Assembly (NCBI GenBank): GCA_017577365.1
Contig: PKRJ01000004.1
Location: 1 to 64,000 of the forward strand
DNA length: 64,000 nucleotides
DNA from: Gammaproteobacteria bacterium
GTDB lineage: Bacteria > Pseudomonadota > Gammaproteobacteria > Steroidobacterales > Rariloculaceae
Reading direction: 5' to 3'
The position numbers and the translations under genes were made by a program. Every line of letters starts with the position of its first letter. Within the stretch, counting starts at the first letter, position 1. Of the stretch, positions 33,579 to 43,200 are shown in pieces. Under the pieces are notes generated by a model. That model was not told where the DNA came from, ran no database searches, and saw nothing but the letters and a program-made list of their open reading frames with translations.

Positions 33579-34874
33579 ATGTCGGCGGTATTTCGTAAAG
33601 CCGCAACGATCGAGCAGTGGCTCAAGGTCGCCGTCGTCGCGGCCTTGCTGACCGGCTGCGGAGGCGGCGGAGGCGACGAACCGCCGGCCGGCAACTCGCC
33701 CGCCCCGAGCGGCCCGAGCGAAGAACCGCCGAGCGAAGAGCCGCCAGGGGCGGAAACGCCCAGCGAAGAAGGCACGGACGAGCCGCCGGACGAAGAGACG
33801 CCGGAAGAAGAGTCCCCGGCCGAGGAACCGCCGATGGAAGAGCCTCCCGGCGAAGAATCGCCCGCTTTCACCGCGCCTGAAGGTCTCGCATTGACGGCCG
33901 GTCACGGCAGCGTGACGGCGACGTGGGATCCGGTCGCCGGCGCCGAGGGCTATCATCTCTATTACGCCGAGGAGCCCGATGTCACGCCCGAGAACTACGC
34001 GGCCTACGCGGGCGGCGTATGGCTACAGGACGTGACGAGCCCGCACACCGTCGAAGGCCTCACGCACGGCGCCACGTACTACTTCATCGTCACGGCGTAC
34101 GCGAACGGCGAAGAGACTCCGCCGAGCACGACGCGAGCGATCACGTTGCCGGGCAAGATCGAGAATGCGAAGACCGGCGCGTTGAACGACAGTGGCGTCG
34201 TTTTCTGCGCCGATGCGACGGAGGCCGAGCTCGACTGTGTGCTGGCGGCCTATCCGAATCAAGACGCGCAGTCCGGCCGCGACGCCGAGGCGCGCGCCGG
34301 AAAGCTCGGCAAATTGGGCGACGGGGCCGCGGGCTTCGACTTCCTGAAAATTTCCCACGCTGGCATCCCGCTGCCGCCCGACGCGGCGCTCGGACCCGCC
34401 GAGTCCGACTGGGCGTGCACGCTCGACAACGTGACCGGCCTCTTGTGGGAAATCGGGCCCGACGAGCCCGGCAGCCTGCGCGATCGCACGTCCACGTACT
34501 CGTGGTACTCGACGGACTCCGCGACGAACGGCGGCTACGAGGGCGTTGCGGACAACGGCGTGTGCAGTCTCTCCGACTGCAACACGCAAGCCTACGTCGA
34601 GGCCGTGAACGCGGTAGGCCTCTGCGGCTTTCACGATTGGCGTCTGCCGACCGCGGGCGAGCTCGCGTCGATCGTGCATCACGGGCGCACGACACCTGCG
34701 ATCGATACGAACTACTTCCCCGATGTTCCGGCCGACGGAACACCTTACTGGACCAGCACACCTTTCGCGGCCGACGCCACGACCGCGTGGGGCATCGATT
34801 TCATGGACGGAGTGCTGCTCTACGCAGGCAAAGCCGCGCGTTTTCGCGTGCGTCTGGTGCGGGCAGACGACTGA
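33579..34874 (+). CDS. Fibronectin-III plus DUF1566 lipoprotein
   Basis: 431 residues. The signal ends in ALLTGC with the lipidated Cys27. Residues about 30-105 are an acidic, proline-rich linker made of repeated EEPP, SEEP and PPDEE units, followed by a fibronectin type III domain (about 108-190: LTAGHGSVTATWDPVAGAEGY to TYYFIVTAYANGEETPPS) and a DUF1566 (Lcl C-terminal) domain (about 280-430: NVTGLLWEIGPDE, WRLPTAGELASIV, YWTSTPF). The protein is probably on the outer-membrane surface, with the linker as a spacer. DUF1566 domains are found in adhesion and lectin-like contexts. A second DUF1566 gene follows 12 bases downstream. Confidence 0.83.
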   Translation: MSAVFRKAATIEQWLKVAVVAALLTGCGGGGGDEPPAGNSPAPSGPSEEPPSEEPPGAETPSEEGTDEPPDEETPEEESPAEEPPMEEPPGEESPAFTAPEGLALTAGHGSVTATWDPVAGAEGYHLYYAEEPDVTPENYAAYAGGVWLQDVTSPHTVEGLTHGATYYFIVTAYANGEETPPSTTRAITLPGKIENAKTGALNDSGVVFCADATEAELDCVLAAYPNQDAQSGRDAEARAGKLGKLGDGAAGFDFLKISHAGIPLPPDAALGPAESDWACTLDNVTGLLWEIGPDEPGSLRDRTSTYSWYSTDSATNGGYEGVADNGVCSLSDCNTQAYVEAVNAVGLCGFHDWRLPTAGELASIVHHGRTTPAIDTNYFPDVPADGTPYWTSTPFAADATTAWGIDFMDGVLLYAGKAARFRVRLVRADD

Positions 34875-34886
34875 GCGGAGGAGAAC

Positions 34887-35443
34887 ATGACGCGAAGCTT
34901 GTGGATCCTTTGCGTGCTCGTGCCGATGGTCGCGGACGCGCAATGCAGCAATCCAAACATGAGCGAAACGACTCCGCTCTCCGCGTTCGTTATCGACAAC
35001 ACCGCCGGCCTCGTTACCGACACGCGAACCGGCCTGATGTGGAGCCGTTGCCTCGTCGGCGAGACCGCAGGCCCGACCTGCGACGGTACCCCGACCTGGA
35101 TGCCCTGGGACCAGGCATTACAAGCCGCGGCCGAATCGACGTACGCCGGCTACGACGACTGGCGGCTGCCGAACCGTGCGGAGCTCGCGAGCATCGTCGA
35201 GTTCTGCCGGGGCGGTCCGGCGCTGAACACGGCCGTCTTCATGAATCCCGGCCCATGCACAACGTCTTCGCAAGACGTGCGAACTTTCACCACACGTACG
35301 GCTTCCAGACGATGTCGTATGCGAGCTCCACGGCGCTCGACGCGACCCGCGGGCTCACGATCGACTTCGCGGGCGGCGGCAGCGTCGTGCAGGTCTCGAA
35401 GTCGTTGGCGACGATCGTCGTGCGTCCCGTGCGCGCGTTCTGA
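34887..35443 (+). pseudogene. Secreted DUF1566 protein, frameshifted
   Basis: The frame starting at 34887 encodes a signal peptide (cut near VADAQ) and the first half of a DUF1566 domain (TDTRTGLMWSRC, YDDWRLPNRAELASIVEFC, LNTAVF) but runs into unrelated sequence after about 35270. The expected C-terminal half (TYGFQTMSYASSTALDATRG, TIDFAGG, TIVVRPVRAF) appears in a second frame and ends at 35443. The change of frame fits a single-base loss somewhere at about 35255-35290. This may be a true mutation or a sequencing error. Located 12 bases after the FN3/DUF1566 lipoprotein gene, so probably co-transcribed. Confidence 0.78.
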
Positions 35444-35461
35444 GAAGCCCGGCACGCCGCA

Positions 35462-36472
35462 TCAGAGCGGGCGCGGACGAAGCGGCGTGCCGATCGGGCA
35501 TTCGAGCGCCGCACGGTCCCACCCGCCGAGCTCCGCGGCGGCGCGATACGTGCTCTCGAGAAACGACATCAATTGAGCGTCGGGATCCGACGCTTCGCGC
35601 ACCGCGTCGTAGCGCAGCACGAACTCGCCGAGCGCATCGGCATAGAATGCCTCGGCCGGCTCGACGCGCGCCGTCTTGAAGCCCGCCGGCTCGGGATATG
35701 CGTACGAATAGAACGCGGGATAGTCGAGGCCCGCGCCCGGCCAGAATCCCGCGGACGATACCTCGTGGCTGTAAGCCTCGCGCGTCACCTCGTCCGGCGT
35801 GCTCGGGAATCCGCCCGGATGAAGCGGCGCGCGCCGCCCGGAGAAGCGCGTCACCGCGAGATCGAGCGCGCCCCAGAAGAGATGCACCGGGCTCGCCTTG
35901 CCGACGAAGCCCGTGCGAAAACGCTTCAGCACGCGATCGATGCGGACCAGCGCTTGATGGAAGCGCGAAACAGCATCGGCATCGTACGGTCGTGAGGCGC
36001 GATCCTCGGCGAACGGCACGGGATCGGGAAGCTCGCTCGGCCGCCCGTGAATCTTCGGCGTGCCGCCTAGCGCGCGCACGAGATCGAGAAAGCGGCTATG
36101 AAACGCGCTCACCGTCGTCGGGACGAGATCGAAACCCTCGCTGCGCCCATCCGATGCGTCGCCGACGACCGCATGGTCGATGAGATCGAAAACGATCTCG
36201 ATCCCGCCCGGGCCGTCCGGAATCATCGATGTGGTCAATCCTCGAGGCGTGACGTAGAACGTCGCGTGCCACGAATGGTTGATCCACGGAGTACGCGCCA
36301 AGCGATACTTGCCGACGATCTGCAGATAGAGGTGCAGCGCCGAGCACGTGTCGCGCCACGAAAGATAGTCGAGCTTCGGCCAACTCACCGCTGCGGTGCC
36401 CTCGCGCACGCCGACGCGACGATCGCGTCGACCCTTCAATAGCATGCCGGCAAGGGCGAGCCGATACGACAA
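35462..36472 (-). CDS. DUF5996 family protein
   Basis: Up to 336 residues. The DUF5996 core is clear: CSALHLYLQIVGKYRLARTP, INHSWHATFYVTPRGLTTS, IVFDLIDHAVV, VHLFWGALDLAVTRFSGR and YSHEVSSAGFWPG, as well as YPAFYSYAYPEP. No function has been reported. The protein is probably soluble and cytoplasmic. The true start is uncertain; a GTG after GAGGG within the first 30 codons (before SWPKLDYLSW) would be a more typical beginning than the ATG at 36472. Convergent with the frameshifted DUF1566 gene. Confidence 0.85.
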   Translation of the reverse strand: MSYRLALAGMLLKGRRDRRVGVREGTAAVSWPKLDYLSWRDTCSALHLYLQIVGKYRLARTPWINHSWHATFYVTPRGLTTSMIPDGPGGIEIVFDLIDHAVVGDASDGRSEGFDLVPTTVSAFHSRFLDLVRALGGTPKIHGRPSELPDPVPFAEDRASRPYDADAVSRFHQALVRIDRVLKRFRTGFVGKASPVHLFWGALDLAVTRFSGRRAPLHPGGFPSTPDEVTREAYSHEVSSAGFWPGAGLDYPAFYSYAYPEPAGFKTARVEPAEAFYADALGEFVLRYDAVREASDPDAQLMSFLESTYRAAAELGGWDRAALECPIGTPLRPRPL

Positions 36473-36604
36473 GATCGGCTACCGTCGGTGGACCTACCGC
36501 GGCATGTCGAGGCGCTCGAATGTCGCCCCTCGGGTTGACATCGTCCCCGTCGCAAGCGAGTAATGGCGGCGCGAACGCGGCGCGGCCGCGACGGAGAACT
36601 CCGC

Positions 36605-38008
36605 ATGAGCGATTCGGGCGCGCGGAGCGCCGCCAGCACGACGGATCGGGGCGAGCCCTCGCTCGCCCGGCGCATCGGACTTCCCAGCCTCGTCGTCTTC
36701 GGCGTCGGCGACATGGTCGGCGCAGGTATCTACGGGACGATCGGCGTCGCCGCGTCGAACCTCGGCAACGCGGTTTGGCTCGCGTTCGTCGGCTCGATGA
36801 TCGCGGCGATGCTGACCGGACTTTCGTACGCGTCGCTCGCGTCGAGGCTGCCTCGCGCCGGGGGCGCGTCGCATATCGTGTATCGCGCGTATCGGCTGCG
36901 ATGGCTCGCGTACGTCGTGGGGCTTACGGTCGTGGCCTCCGGGCTCACTTCGATGGCGACGAGCAGCAACGTCTTCGCTGCGAATCTCGCGGTCTTCCTC
37001 GACCGCGTACCACTGCTCGGCGCGGCGCCCGCACCGGCGCTCGTGCTCGCGTTCATCGGCTTCATCGCGCTGATCAATTTCATCGGCATCCGCGAGTCGG
37101 TGTGGGCGAACTGGATCTGCACGCTGATCGAGGTCGCGGGGCTTCTGTTCGTGATCGCCGCGGGCATGCGCTTCTGGGGCAGCGTCGACTACCTCGAGAC
37201 GCCGACGGCGGCAGGTAACCCGAGGGCGGGCTTCGATTTCTCGTTGATCGCGTCCGGCGCCGTGCTGACGTTCTTCGCGTTCATCGGCTTCGAGGACATG
37301 CTGAACGTCGCCGAGGAGGTGCAGCGGCCCGAGCGGACGATGCCGCTCGGCATCGTCTCGGCGCTGACGATCACCGCGATCATCTATATCGCCGTCGCGA
37401 TCACGGCGGTCTCTGTCGTCGACTACCGCGATCTCGGCAACGTCGAGCTCGGCGCGCCGCTGCAGCAGATCACGTCGCGCGCCGCGCCTTGGCTTCCCGG
37501 GTGGGTCTTCGGCTTCATCACGCTGTTCGCGGTCGCGAACACCGTGCTGATCAACTACATCATGGGCTCGCGCCTGCTTTACGGCATGGCCCGAGACCGT
37601 CTCGTGCCGGACGCGCTCGGCAAGGTGCACCGGAAGACCCGCACGCCGCACGTCGCGATCGCCGTGCTGCTCGTGATCGTCATCGCGCTTGCGCTCGTCG
37701 GCGACATCGCCGCGCTTGCGGCCGCGACGAGCCTCCTGCTGCTCTTCGTGTTCGTGATCGTGAACGTGGCGCTGATCGTGCTGAAGCGGCGCTCGGACGA
37801 GCCTCCCGGAAAGTTCGAGCTGCCCGCGATCGTGCCGCTCCTCGGCGCGCTCGTCTGCGTCGGCCTGATCGCCGCACGAGTCATCCGGGTGATTACCGAT
37901 CCCGGCGAGAGCGCCATGCCGCTCGTGATCGCCGGTCTCTTGCTCGTCGGCATCGGCATGCTCTACGTGGCACGCCGGCCCGCCGTGCAGCTCGACGACA
38001 GCCGCTAG
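36605..38008 (+). CDS. APC family amino-acid permease
   Basis: 467 residues with about twelve transmembrane segments. The first helix motif VFGVGDMVGAGIYGTIGV matches the substrate-binding GxG-bulge of APC transporters, and FAFIGFEDMLNVAEEVQRPERTMPLGI is the typical TM6 region. It is expected to carry amino acids or amines by proton symport or exchange at the inner membrane. Start at 36605 rather than 36563, because GGAGA lies a few bases before it. The gene stands alone. Confidence 0.88.
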   Translation: MSDSGARSAASTTDRGEPSLARRIGLPSLVVFGVGDMVGAGIYGTIGVAASNLGNAVWLAFVGSMIAAMLTGLSYASLASRLPRAGGASHIVYRAYRLRWLAYVVGLTVVASGLTSMATSSNVFAANLAVFLDRVPLLGAAPAPALVLAFIGFIALINFIGIRESVWANWICTLIEVAGLLFVIAAGMRFWGSVDYLETPTAAGNPRAGFDFSLIASGAVLTFFAFIGFEDMLNVAEEVQRPERTMPLGIVSALTITAIIYIAVAITAVSVVDYRDLGNVELGAPLQQITSRAAPWLPGWVFGFITLFAVANTVLINYIMGSRLLYGMARDRLVPDALGKVHRKTRTPHVAIAVLLVIVIALALVGDIAALAAATSLLLLFVFVIVNVALIVLKRRSDEPPGKFELPAIVPLLGALVCVGLIAARVIRVITDPGESAMPLVIAGLLLVGIGMLYVARRPAVQLDDSR

Positions 38009-38120
38009 GATCGGCCGACCACGCCCTTCTCCGCCACCGGATAGCGGCAACCCGCAGGGGAACCGATATCGGTTATGCTGCTACGCTGTTCCACATACCG
38101 AACGAGCGGAGACGGCGGCG

Positions 38121-38696
38121 ATGGGCATCAAGATCGAGTTCGAGCTCGGCGAAGAGGATTTGCAGCGCTTTCGCGCGATCTTCGACGAAGCACGGCAGGT
38201 CGCGCAGGCGAAAAGCCGCGAAGAGATCATTGCGGCCGCGCGGCGACTCGTGGATCCAGCCGCCGAAAGGAAGCCGGAAGGCTTCATCCGGTCGCGTATC
38301 GAAGGGCTCGGCAAGCTCGTCGCGATGCTCGAGGACGACACTTGGAAGCTGGAGCCGGAGGACGCCGAGCGGATCCTCAATGCCCTCGCCTACTTCGTGA
38401 ACCCGAACGATCTGATTCCCGATCAAACGCCGGGTCTGGGCTTTCTGGACGATGCGATCTTCGCCGAGCTCGTGCTGCGGCTCCTCGCCGACGAGGTCGA
38501 GGCCTACGACGAGTTCGTGAAGTATCGCGAGGCCGAGAAAGAGCGGCGACGCCTGGCCGGACTGCCGCTCGACATCACGACGGAGGACTGGCTCGCCGAC
38601 AAGCGCGCGGCGCTTCACGCGCGGTTTCGGAGCCGTCGATCGGCCGACCTCGGCGGCTTGGGCGACGGCTGGACGGTCAGAGGCCTCGGCTTCTGA
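38121..38696 (+). CDS. YkvA-like DUF1232 protein
   Basis: 191 residues. The central motif ILNALAYFVNPNDLIPDQTPGLGFLDDAIFAELVLRLL is the DUF1232/YkvA signature (Y-x-x-x-P-x-D-x-I-P-D-x-x-x-x-G-x-x-D-D). Family proteins are small helical membrane-associated proteins of unknown function. The N-terminal helix is charged, and the C-terminal tail (about 150-191) is polar. No strong membrane segment is seen in this one. Confidence 0.82.
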   Translation: MGIKIEFELGEEDLQRFRAIFDEARQVAQAKSREEIIAAARRLVDPAAERKPEGFIRSRIEGLGKLVAMLEDDTWKLEPEDAERILNALAYFVNPNDLIPDQTPGLGFLDDAIFAELVLRLLADEVEAYDEFVKYREAEKERRRLAGLPLDITTEDWLADKRAALHARFRSRRSADLGGLGDGWTVRGLGF

Positions 38697-38710
38697 CGAT
38701 CGCCGAGCCG

Positions 38711-38729
38711 GCCGCGGTCATACCGCGGC
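38711..38729. terminator. 7-bp hairpin between convergent genes
   Basis: GCCGCGG, a TCATA loop and CCGCGGC lie 15 bases after the YkvA-like stop and 60 bases before the end of the convergent glycosyltransferase. Without a T-run it may act as a weak terminator. Confidence 0.4.
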
Positions 38730-38790
38730 GATGCGGGCATTGGGCTCGAGTGGGCGGCGACACGGACGGCAGCACGAGCACATGAGCGAG

Positions 38791-40248
38791 CTACGCGGGC
38801 CGCGCGTGGTCCGCGATCTCGTCGCGGCGAGCGGCGCAGCGCCGGTATATCGACGCGAGGTCGGCGACTTTGGCGTCCCAGCTGAGCTCGGCCGCCCGTT
38901 TGACCGCGCCCGCCGACAGCCGCTGATATAGCAAACGCTTTTCGATCAGCCGTTCCACGGCATCTCGAAAACCCGCGATGCTCGTTGGCGGGTCGACGAG
39001 CGGAATCTTGATGCCGCATTCGTCGGTGACCGCGAGCGACATGCCTGCGATGTCGTGGCACACGACGGGTAAGCCTTGCGCCATGGCTTCGAGCACGACG
39101 TTCGGCGTCCCTTCACGGATGCTCGTGTGAACGAGCACGTCGGATTCGCGCATGGCGGCAATGACCGCCTCGTGCGGCAGTTGTCCACGCCACACGACGT
39201 TCGCGAGCCCGAGGCGCTGCGCGAGCCGCTGCCAATCCCCGGTTCTCGGTCCCGCGCCGAGCACGTGCAGCTCGATCCGCTTCGCGTGTCGTGACGCTGC
39301 GATGGCATGCAACAGCAGCGGCAAGGCCTTGCGGTCGACATGCTGCCCCGCCCAGCAGAGGCGCAACGGCGAGGAGCCGTCGTAGCTCCGGATCCGGGGG
39401 ACCTGGGATGGCGCGGGTGCGCCGATCTCGATCATCCCGACGGCGTGCGCGGCGCCGAGCCGCTGGACGAGAGCCGCCTCTTCGCGGCCGACGGTGAGCA
39501 CGACCGCCGCGCGCCGCGCCGAGCGGCGCAACGAGACGGACGCGAACGACTGGAACGTGTTGAAGAGCGCGCGCGAAACCTCGAAGACGAGCATTCTCGT
39601 GCCAGCCCAGCGTGCGAAGGGTATGGACAGCATTCCCGCGCCGCCGATCGGCCCCCAGACGTACGGCCTGCCGAGCTTCCATAGATTGCCGCCTCCCCAG
39701 AAGGCGATCGGGGTGAGGTGGTGTATCACGTCGTAACGGCCCGGATCGAGCTGCAACGCTCGCCCGTATGCCGCGCGATGCCAGAGCCGCAGCGCCCAGT
39801 AGAACAGGAACGGGAACCCGATGCCGTGCGCACCGAAGAGGGCACGATTCACGGCGGCGATCAGGCGCGCCGCGGGCGGCTGATCGACGAAGACGAAGGT
39901 GAGGCCGCGGATCGGGCCGTGGGCCGTCACGTACGCCTCGATCGCCTCCTTGTAGTCGGACAGCCCATGCTGCGAGCCGCTGGCGCAGAGCACCGTCACG
40001 TCGTGATCGCGCGCGAGACGCGTGACGATGTTCCAGCCTTGCCCGCATTCGGAGCCTTGCGACGGGGACAGCTCGTGCGAGCAGACGAGCACCCGCAGAC
40101 GCGGAGTCGGCGCGCCTTCCGCGCCAGGCGCGGCTCGCAGGGCCGAAAGCCCCCCTGGATTCTCTTCGCGGCCGGTGGAATGCAATCGGTGCTTCTGCTT
40201 CCGTCGAACGTCTGCGCCCCGCTCTGCAAGCGCCGTGCCGCACCGCAC
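38791..40248 (-). CDS. Glycosyltransferase family 4 (GT-B fold)
   Basis: Up to 485 residues. It has the GT4 arrangement: an N-terminal domain starting LRVLVCSHELSPSQGSECGQGWNIV, a middle (AFWGGGNLWKLGRPYVWGPIGGAG), and a C-terminal nucleotide-sugar domain (LRLCWAGQHVDRKALPLLL, VLGAGPRTGDWQRLAQRLG, and REGTPNVVLEAMAQGLPVV, with the E-x7-E motif). It probably adds a hexose to a lipid or polysaccharide on the cytoplasmic side. The start is unclear: the GTG at 40248 has no ribosome site. It starts 10 bases after the alpha-2-macroglobulin gene on the same strand and is probably in its operon. Confidence 0.83.
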   Translation of the reverse strand: MRCGTALAERGADVRRKQKHRLHSTGREENPGGLSALRAAPGAEGAPTPRLRVLVCSHELSPSQGSECGQGWNIVTRLARDHDVTVLCASGSQHGLSDYKEAIEAYVTAHGPIRGLTFVFVDQPPAARLIAAVNRALFGAHGIGFPFLFYWALRLWHRAAYGRALQLDPGRYDVIHHLTPIAFWGGGNLWKLGRPYVWGPIGGAGMLSIPFARWAGTRMLVFEVSRALFNTFQSFASVSLRRSARRAAVVLTVGREEAALVQRLGAAHAVGMIEIGAPAPSQVPRIRSYDGSSPLRLCWAGQHVDRKALPLLLHAIAASRHAKRIELHVLGAGPRTGDWQRLAQRLGLANVVWRGQLPHEAVIAAMRESDVLVHTSIREGTPNVVLEAMAQGLPVVCHDIAGMSLAVTDECGIKIPLVDPPTSIAGFRDAVERLIEKRLLYQRLSAGAVKRAAELSWDAKVADLASIYRRCAARRDEIADHARPA

Positions 40249-40258
40249 GTCACGGCCG

Positions 40259-43200
40259 CTAGCGGCCCGGCGCCGCTTCTTGCGTCGGCGCCCCCGCCGC
40301 CGGCGGCCGAATCTCGAGCGTGAAGGCCTGCGTCATCCCGTACACGTCCGGATCGTACATTTCCGCAGCCGCGGCCGGCTGCACGGCGAACGATCCGTCC
40401 GCGATCGCCTGTGCCGTATACGACAGATGGTAATTGCCGGGCGGCAGATACTCCGAATAGAACCGCACCGCGTCGTGCCGGATCTCCTGGTGGTAGAAGC
40501 TCCACCGCGAGACGCCGTAGCCGCGCCAGTCGCTGAGCTCGAACCACCACGAGCCGCCGGCGGCTTGGTAGTCGCCGTACGCCGCATCGACCTGCGAGAC
40601 GTTCGCGAGCTCGGGATTCAACGGCTCGAGACCGCCGGGCACCGGATCGTCGACGACGACAAAATGCCGCGCGGACGGCACCGAGACGAAGAGATCGACG
40701 CGCACGAGCTCGCCGCGGCGAAGCTCGGCCGGGGAACCGAGCAGCACCCATTCGCCGCCGCGCTGCACGCTGTACTCGCGGCGGACATCGATGCCGGCGT
40801 TGATCGCGGCGTCCGTATCGCCTTCGCGCGCGTACGTGATCCGCGCGGTGTAGTAGAGCCTGCCGCTGCCTTCGTGCCCGATCTCGAGTCGGCGCTCGGT
40901 GCCCAAGTCGTCCGCTTCGATCGGATGCGGGAGCACGACGGCCTCGTCGCGCGCGCTCGTGAAGCTTGCCGCCCCCAGCGGCTCGCCGTCGAGCGAGACG
41001 GTCGCCGTGACGTTCGGCGCGGCGGCCTCGAAGCGCGCGGCGTAATCGAGCAGCGCGCGCGTGCAGAACGCGTTCTCCTGCGTGTTCTCCCAATGATCGC
41101 GCCGGCCGCGCGCGGCGACGATCGTGCGCACCAGCCCGAACGGCACGTCGTCGTCGATCGTCGACGGGCCGCCGTCGCTCAACGCGCTCAAGATTGCACA
41201 TTGGCCGATGAGCGGCGTCACCGAGATGCGGGAATAGCCGTCGTCGAGCACCTCGTCGAACTGGACCCTTCCCGCGGTCCGATTCGCGCCGTTCAGGAGC
41301 AGCGCTTCGACCTCGGCGGCGATCGAGGCGCCGCCTTCGACCGATCGTGCCGCCTGCAGATAATGCGCGCGGCCGAGCAGGCTCATGCGCTCGACGTGCG
41401 GCCGATAGCGCTCGAGATCCGCGAGCGCGAGACGCCCACGCTTCGCGAGCGCGGCGAGCGCCACCGCGCGCACCGTCGACGCCATGCCGCGCGTGTAGAA
41501 GTCCGGCGCGGTATCGGTGCGCAGGAACGTCTCGAGGTATTCGTGAAGTCGCGTCTCGACGGCCTCGGGCACGGGAACGCCTGCATCCGAAAGCCACGCG
41601 AAAGCGAGCGCGGTATACGCGCTCAGATAAGGGCTCACGTACTCGTCGCGCGCGACGAAATACGCCATGCCGCCGTTCGGCGCCTGGAAGCTCGCGGCGT
41701 CGTCGAGCGTGCGCGCGGGCAAAGTCTCGGCCTCCGGCCATTCGAGGCCGGGATCGAGGTAACCCGCGAGCTCGACGAAATGCGCGGCGAGCACGGCCTT
41801 CGTCAGCAGCTGCTCCCACGCGTCATACGGATAGTCGCGCAGGTAGCGGAACGCGCCGTCGAGATTGCCGATCACGGTCGGCGACAGCACGGCGCCGATC
41901 TCGCCCGCGTCGCGGCGAATCGCGGTCGGAATCGAAATCGCCACGTCGGCGCGGCCCGCGTCGAGCGTGCCATAGACGGCCGCGGTCTCGAGCCGCTCGC
42001 GCTTCGTCACGACGAGCTCGTGCAGCAAGCCGTCCCGATCGACCTCGTCGCCGGCCGTGACGGCGAAGCGCATCGTGCCGATCGGCCGATCGCGATCGAA
42101 CGGCAAGCGCGCGGCCTCGACCGGCAGCGCAACGGTCGTTCGCGCATACGGCCCGAGTCGCACCACGTGCTCGATCGCAACTTCGTCCGTGCCGACCGGC
42201 GCTTCGGCACGACTCGCGTCGCCCGCGCCGCCGCTCCGCGCGACCGCTCCCTCCTCCGCGACGATCCGCACGCGAATCTCGCGCTCCGTGTCGGTCCGAT
42301 TCATCACGGTGAACGCCGCGTCGAAGCGATCGCCCTCGGTCACGTGATTCGGCATCGCCGGCCGGATCTCGGTCGGCTGATTGACGTTGAAGCGCGTCTC
42401 ACCGAGCCCGAAACGGTCGGACGGCGTCGCGGCGAGCACGAGCACGCGCCAGCCGGTGAGGTTATCCGGCAGCTCGAGCTCGAAGCTTCCGCGCCCGCGA
42501 CGATCGAGAACGAGCGAAGGATTCCAGTAGCTCACGAACTCGAACGACGAGCGCATGCTGAGCGCCGCGCCTCCGTCGCCGCCCGGATTCGCGCCCTTCT
42601 TCTCGATGCTCTGCCGGCCGACGAGACGCGTGAGCAGGCTGTAGTTCAGCACGTCGAGGCCGTCGAGCCCGAAGAAGCCGCGATACGGATCGAAGGCGCC
42701 AGCCCCGCCCGGCACGAGGTCGAGCACGGCCTCGTCGAGCACCGCGACCGCCACCTCGATCGGCTCGCGCCGATCGCGGATGCGCGGCGCGGCCTCGATC
42801 TCGACGCGAACGGTCTCGCGCGGCTTGTACGTCTCGCGCTCGGCGCGCACGGCGACGTCGATCCTCTTCGCGGGATCCTCGATCGGCACCGAGACGTAGC
42901 CGATCTTGAACGAAGGCTTGCCGAGGTCCACTTCGCCCGGCTCGGGCGGCGGCGCCTCGACGCGCGGCGAGATCACGAGCACCGAGAGGTAGAAGCCGGG
43001 CAAGTGTTTCGGCTCTATATCGATCTCGATCGTCGGCGTGCTGCCTTCGAGCCGCTCGACGCGCTGCTCGAGCACGCCGTAGCGCTCGATCGTGATCAGC
43101 GCGTACGCGCCGGGATAGGGGTTCTTGATCAGATAACGCGCGGTGTCGCCGACCGAAAGCTCGGTCGTCTCCGGCACGATCTCGAGCACGTCATCGTTCG

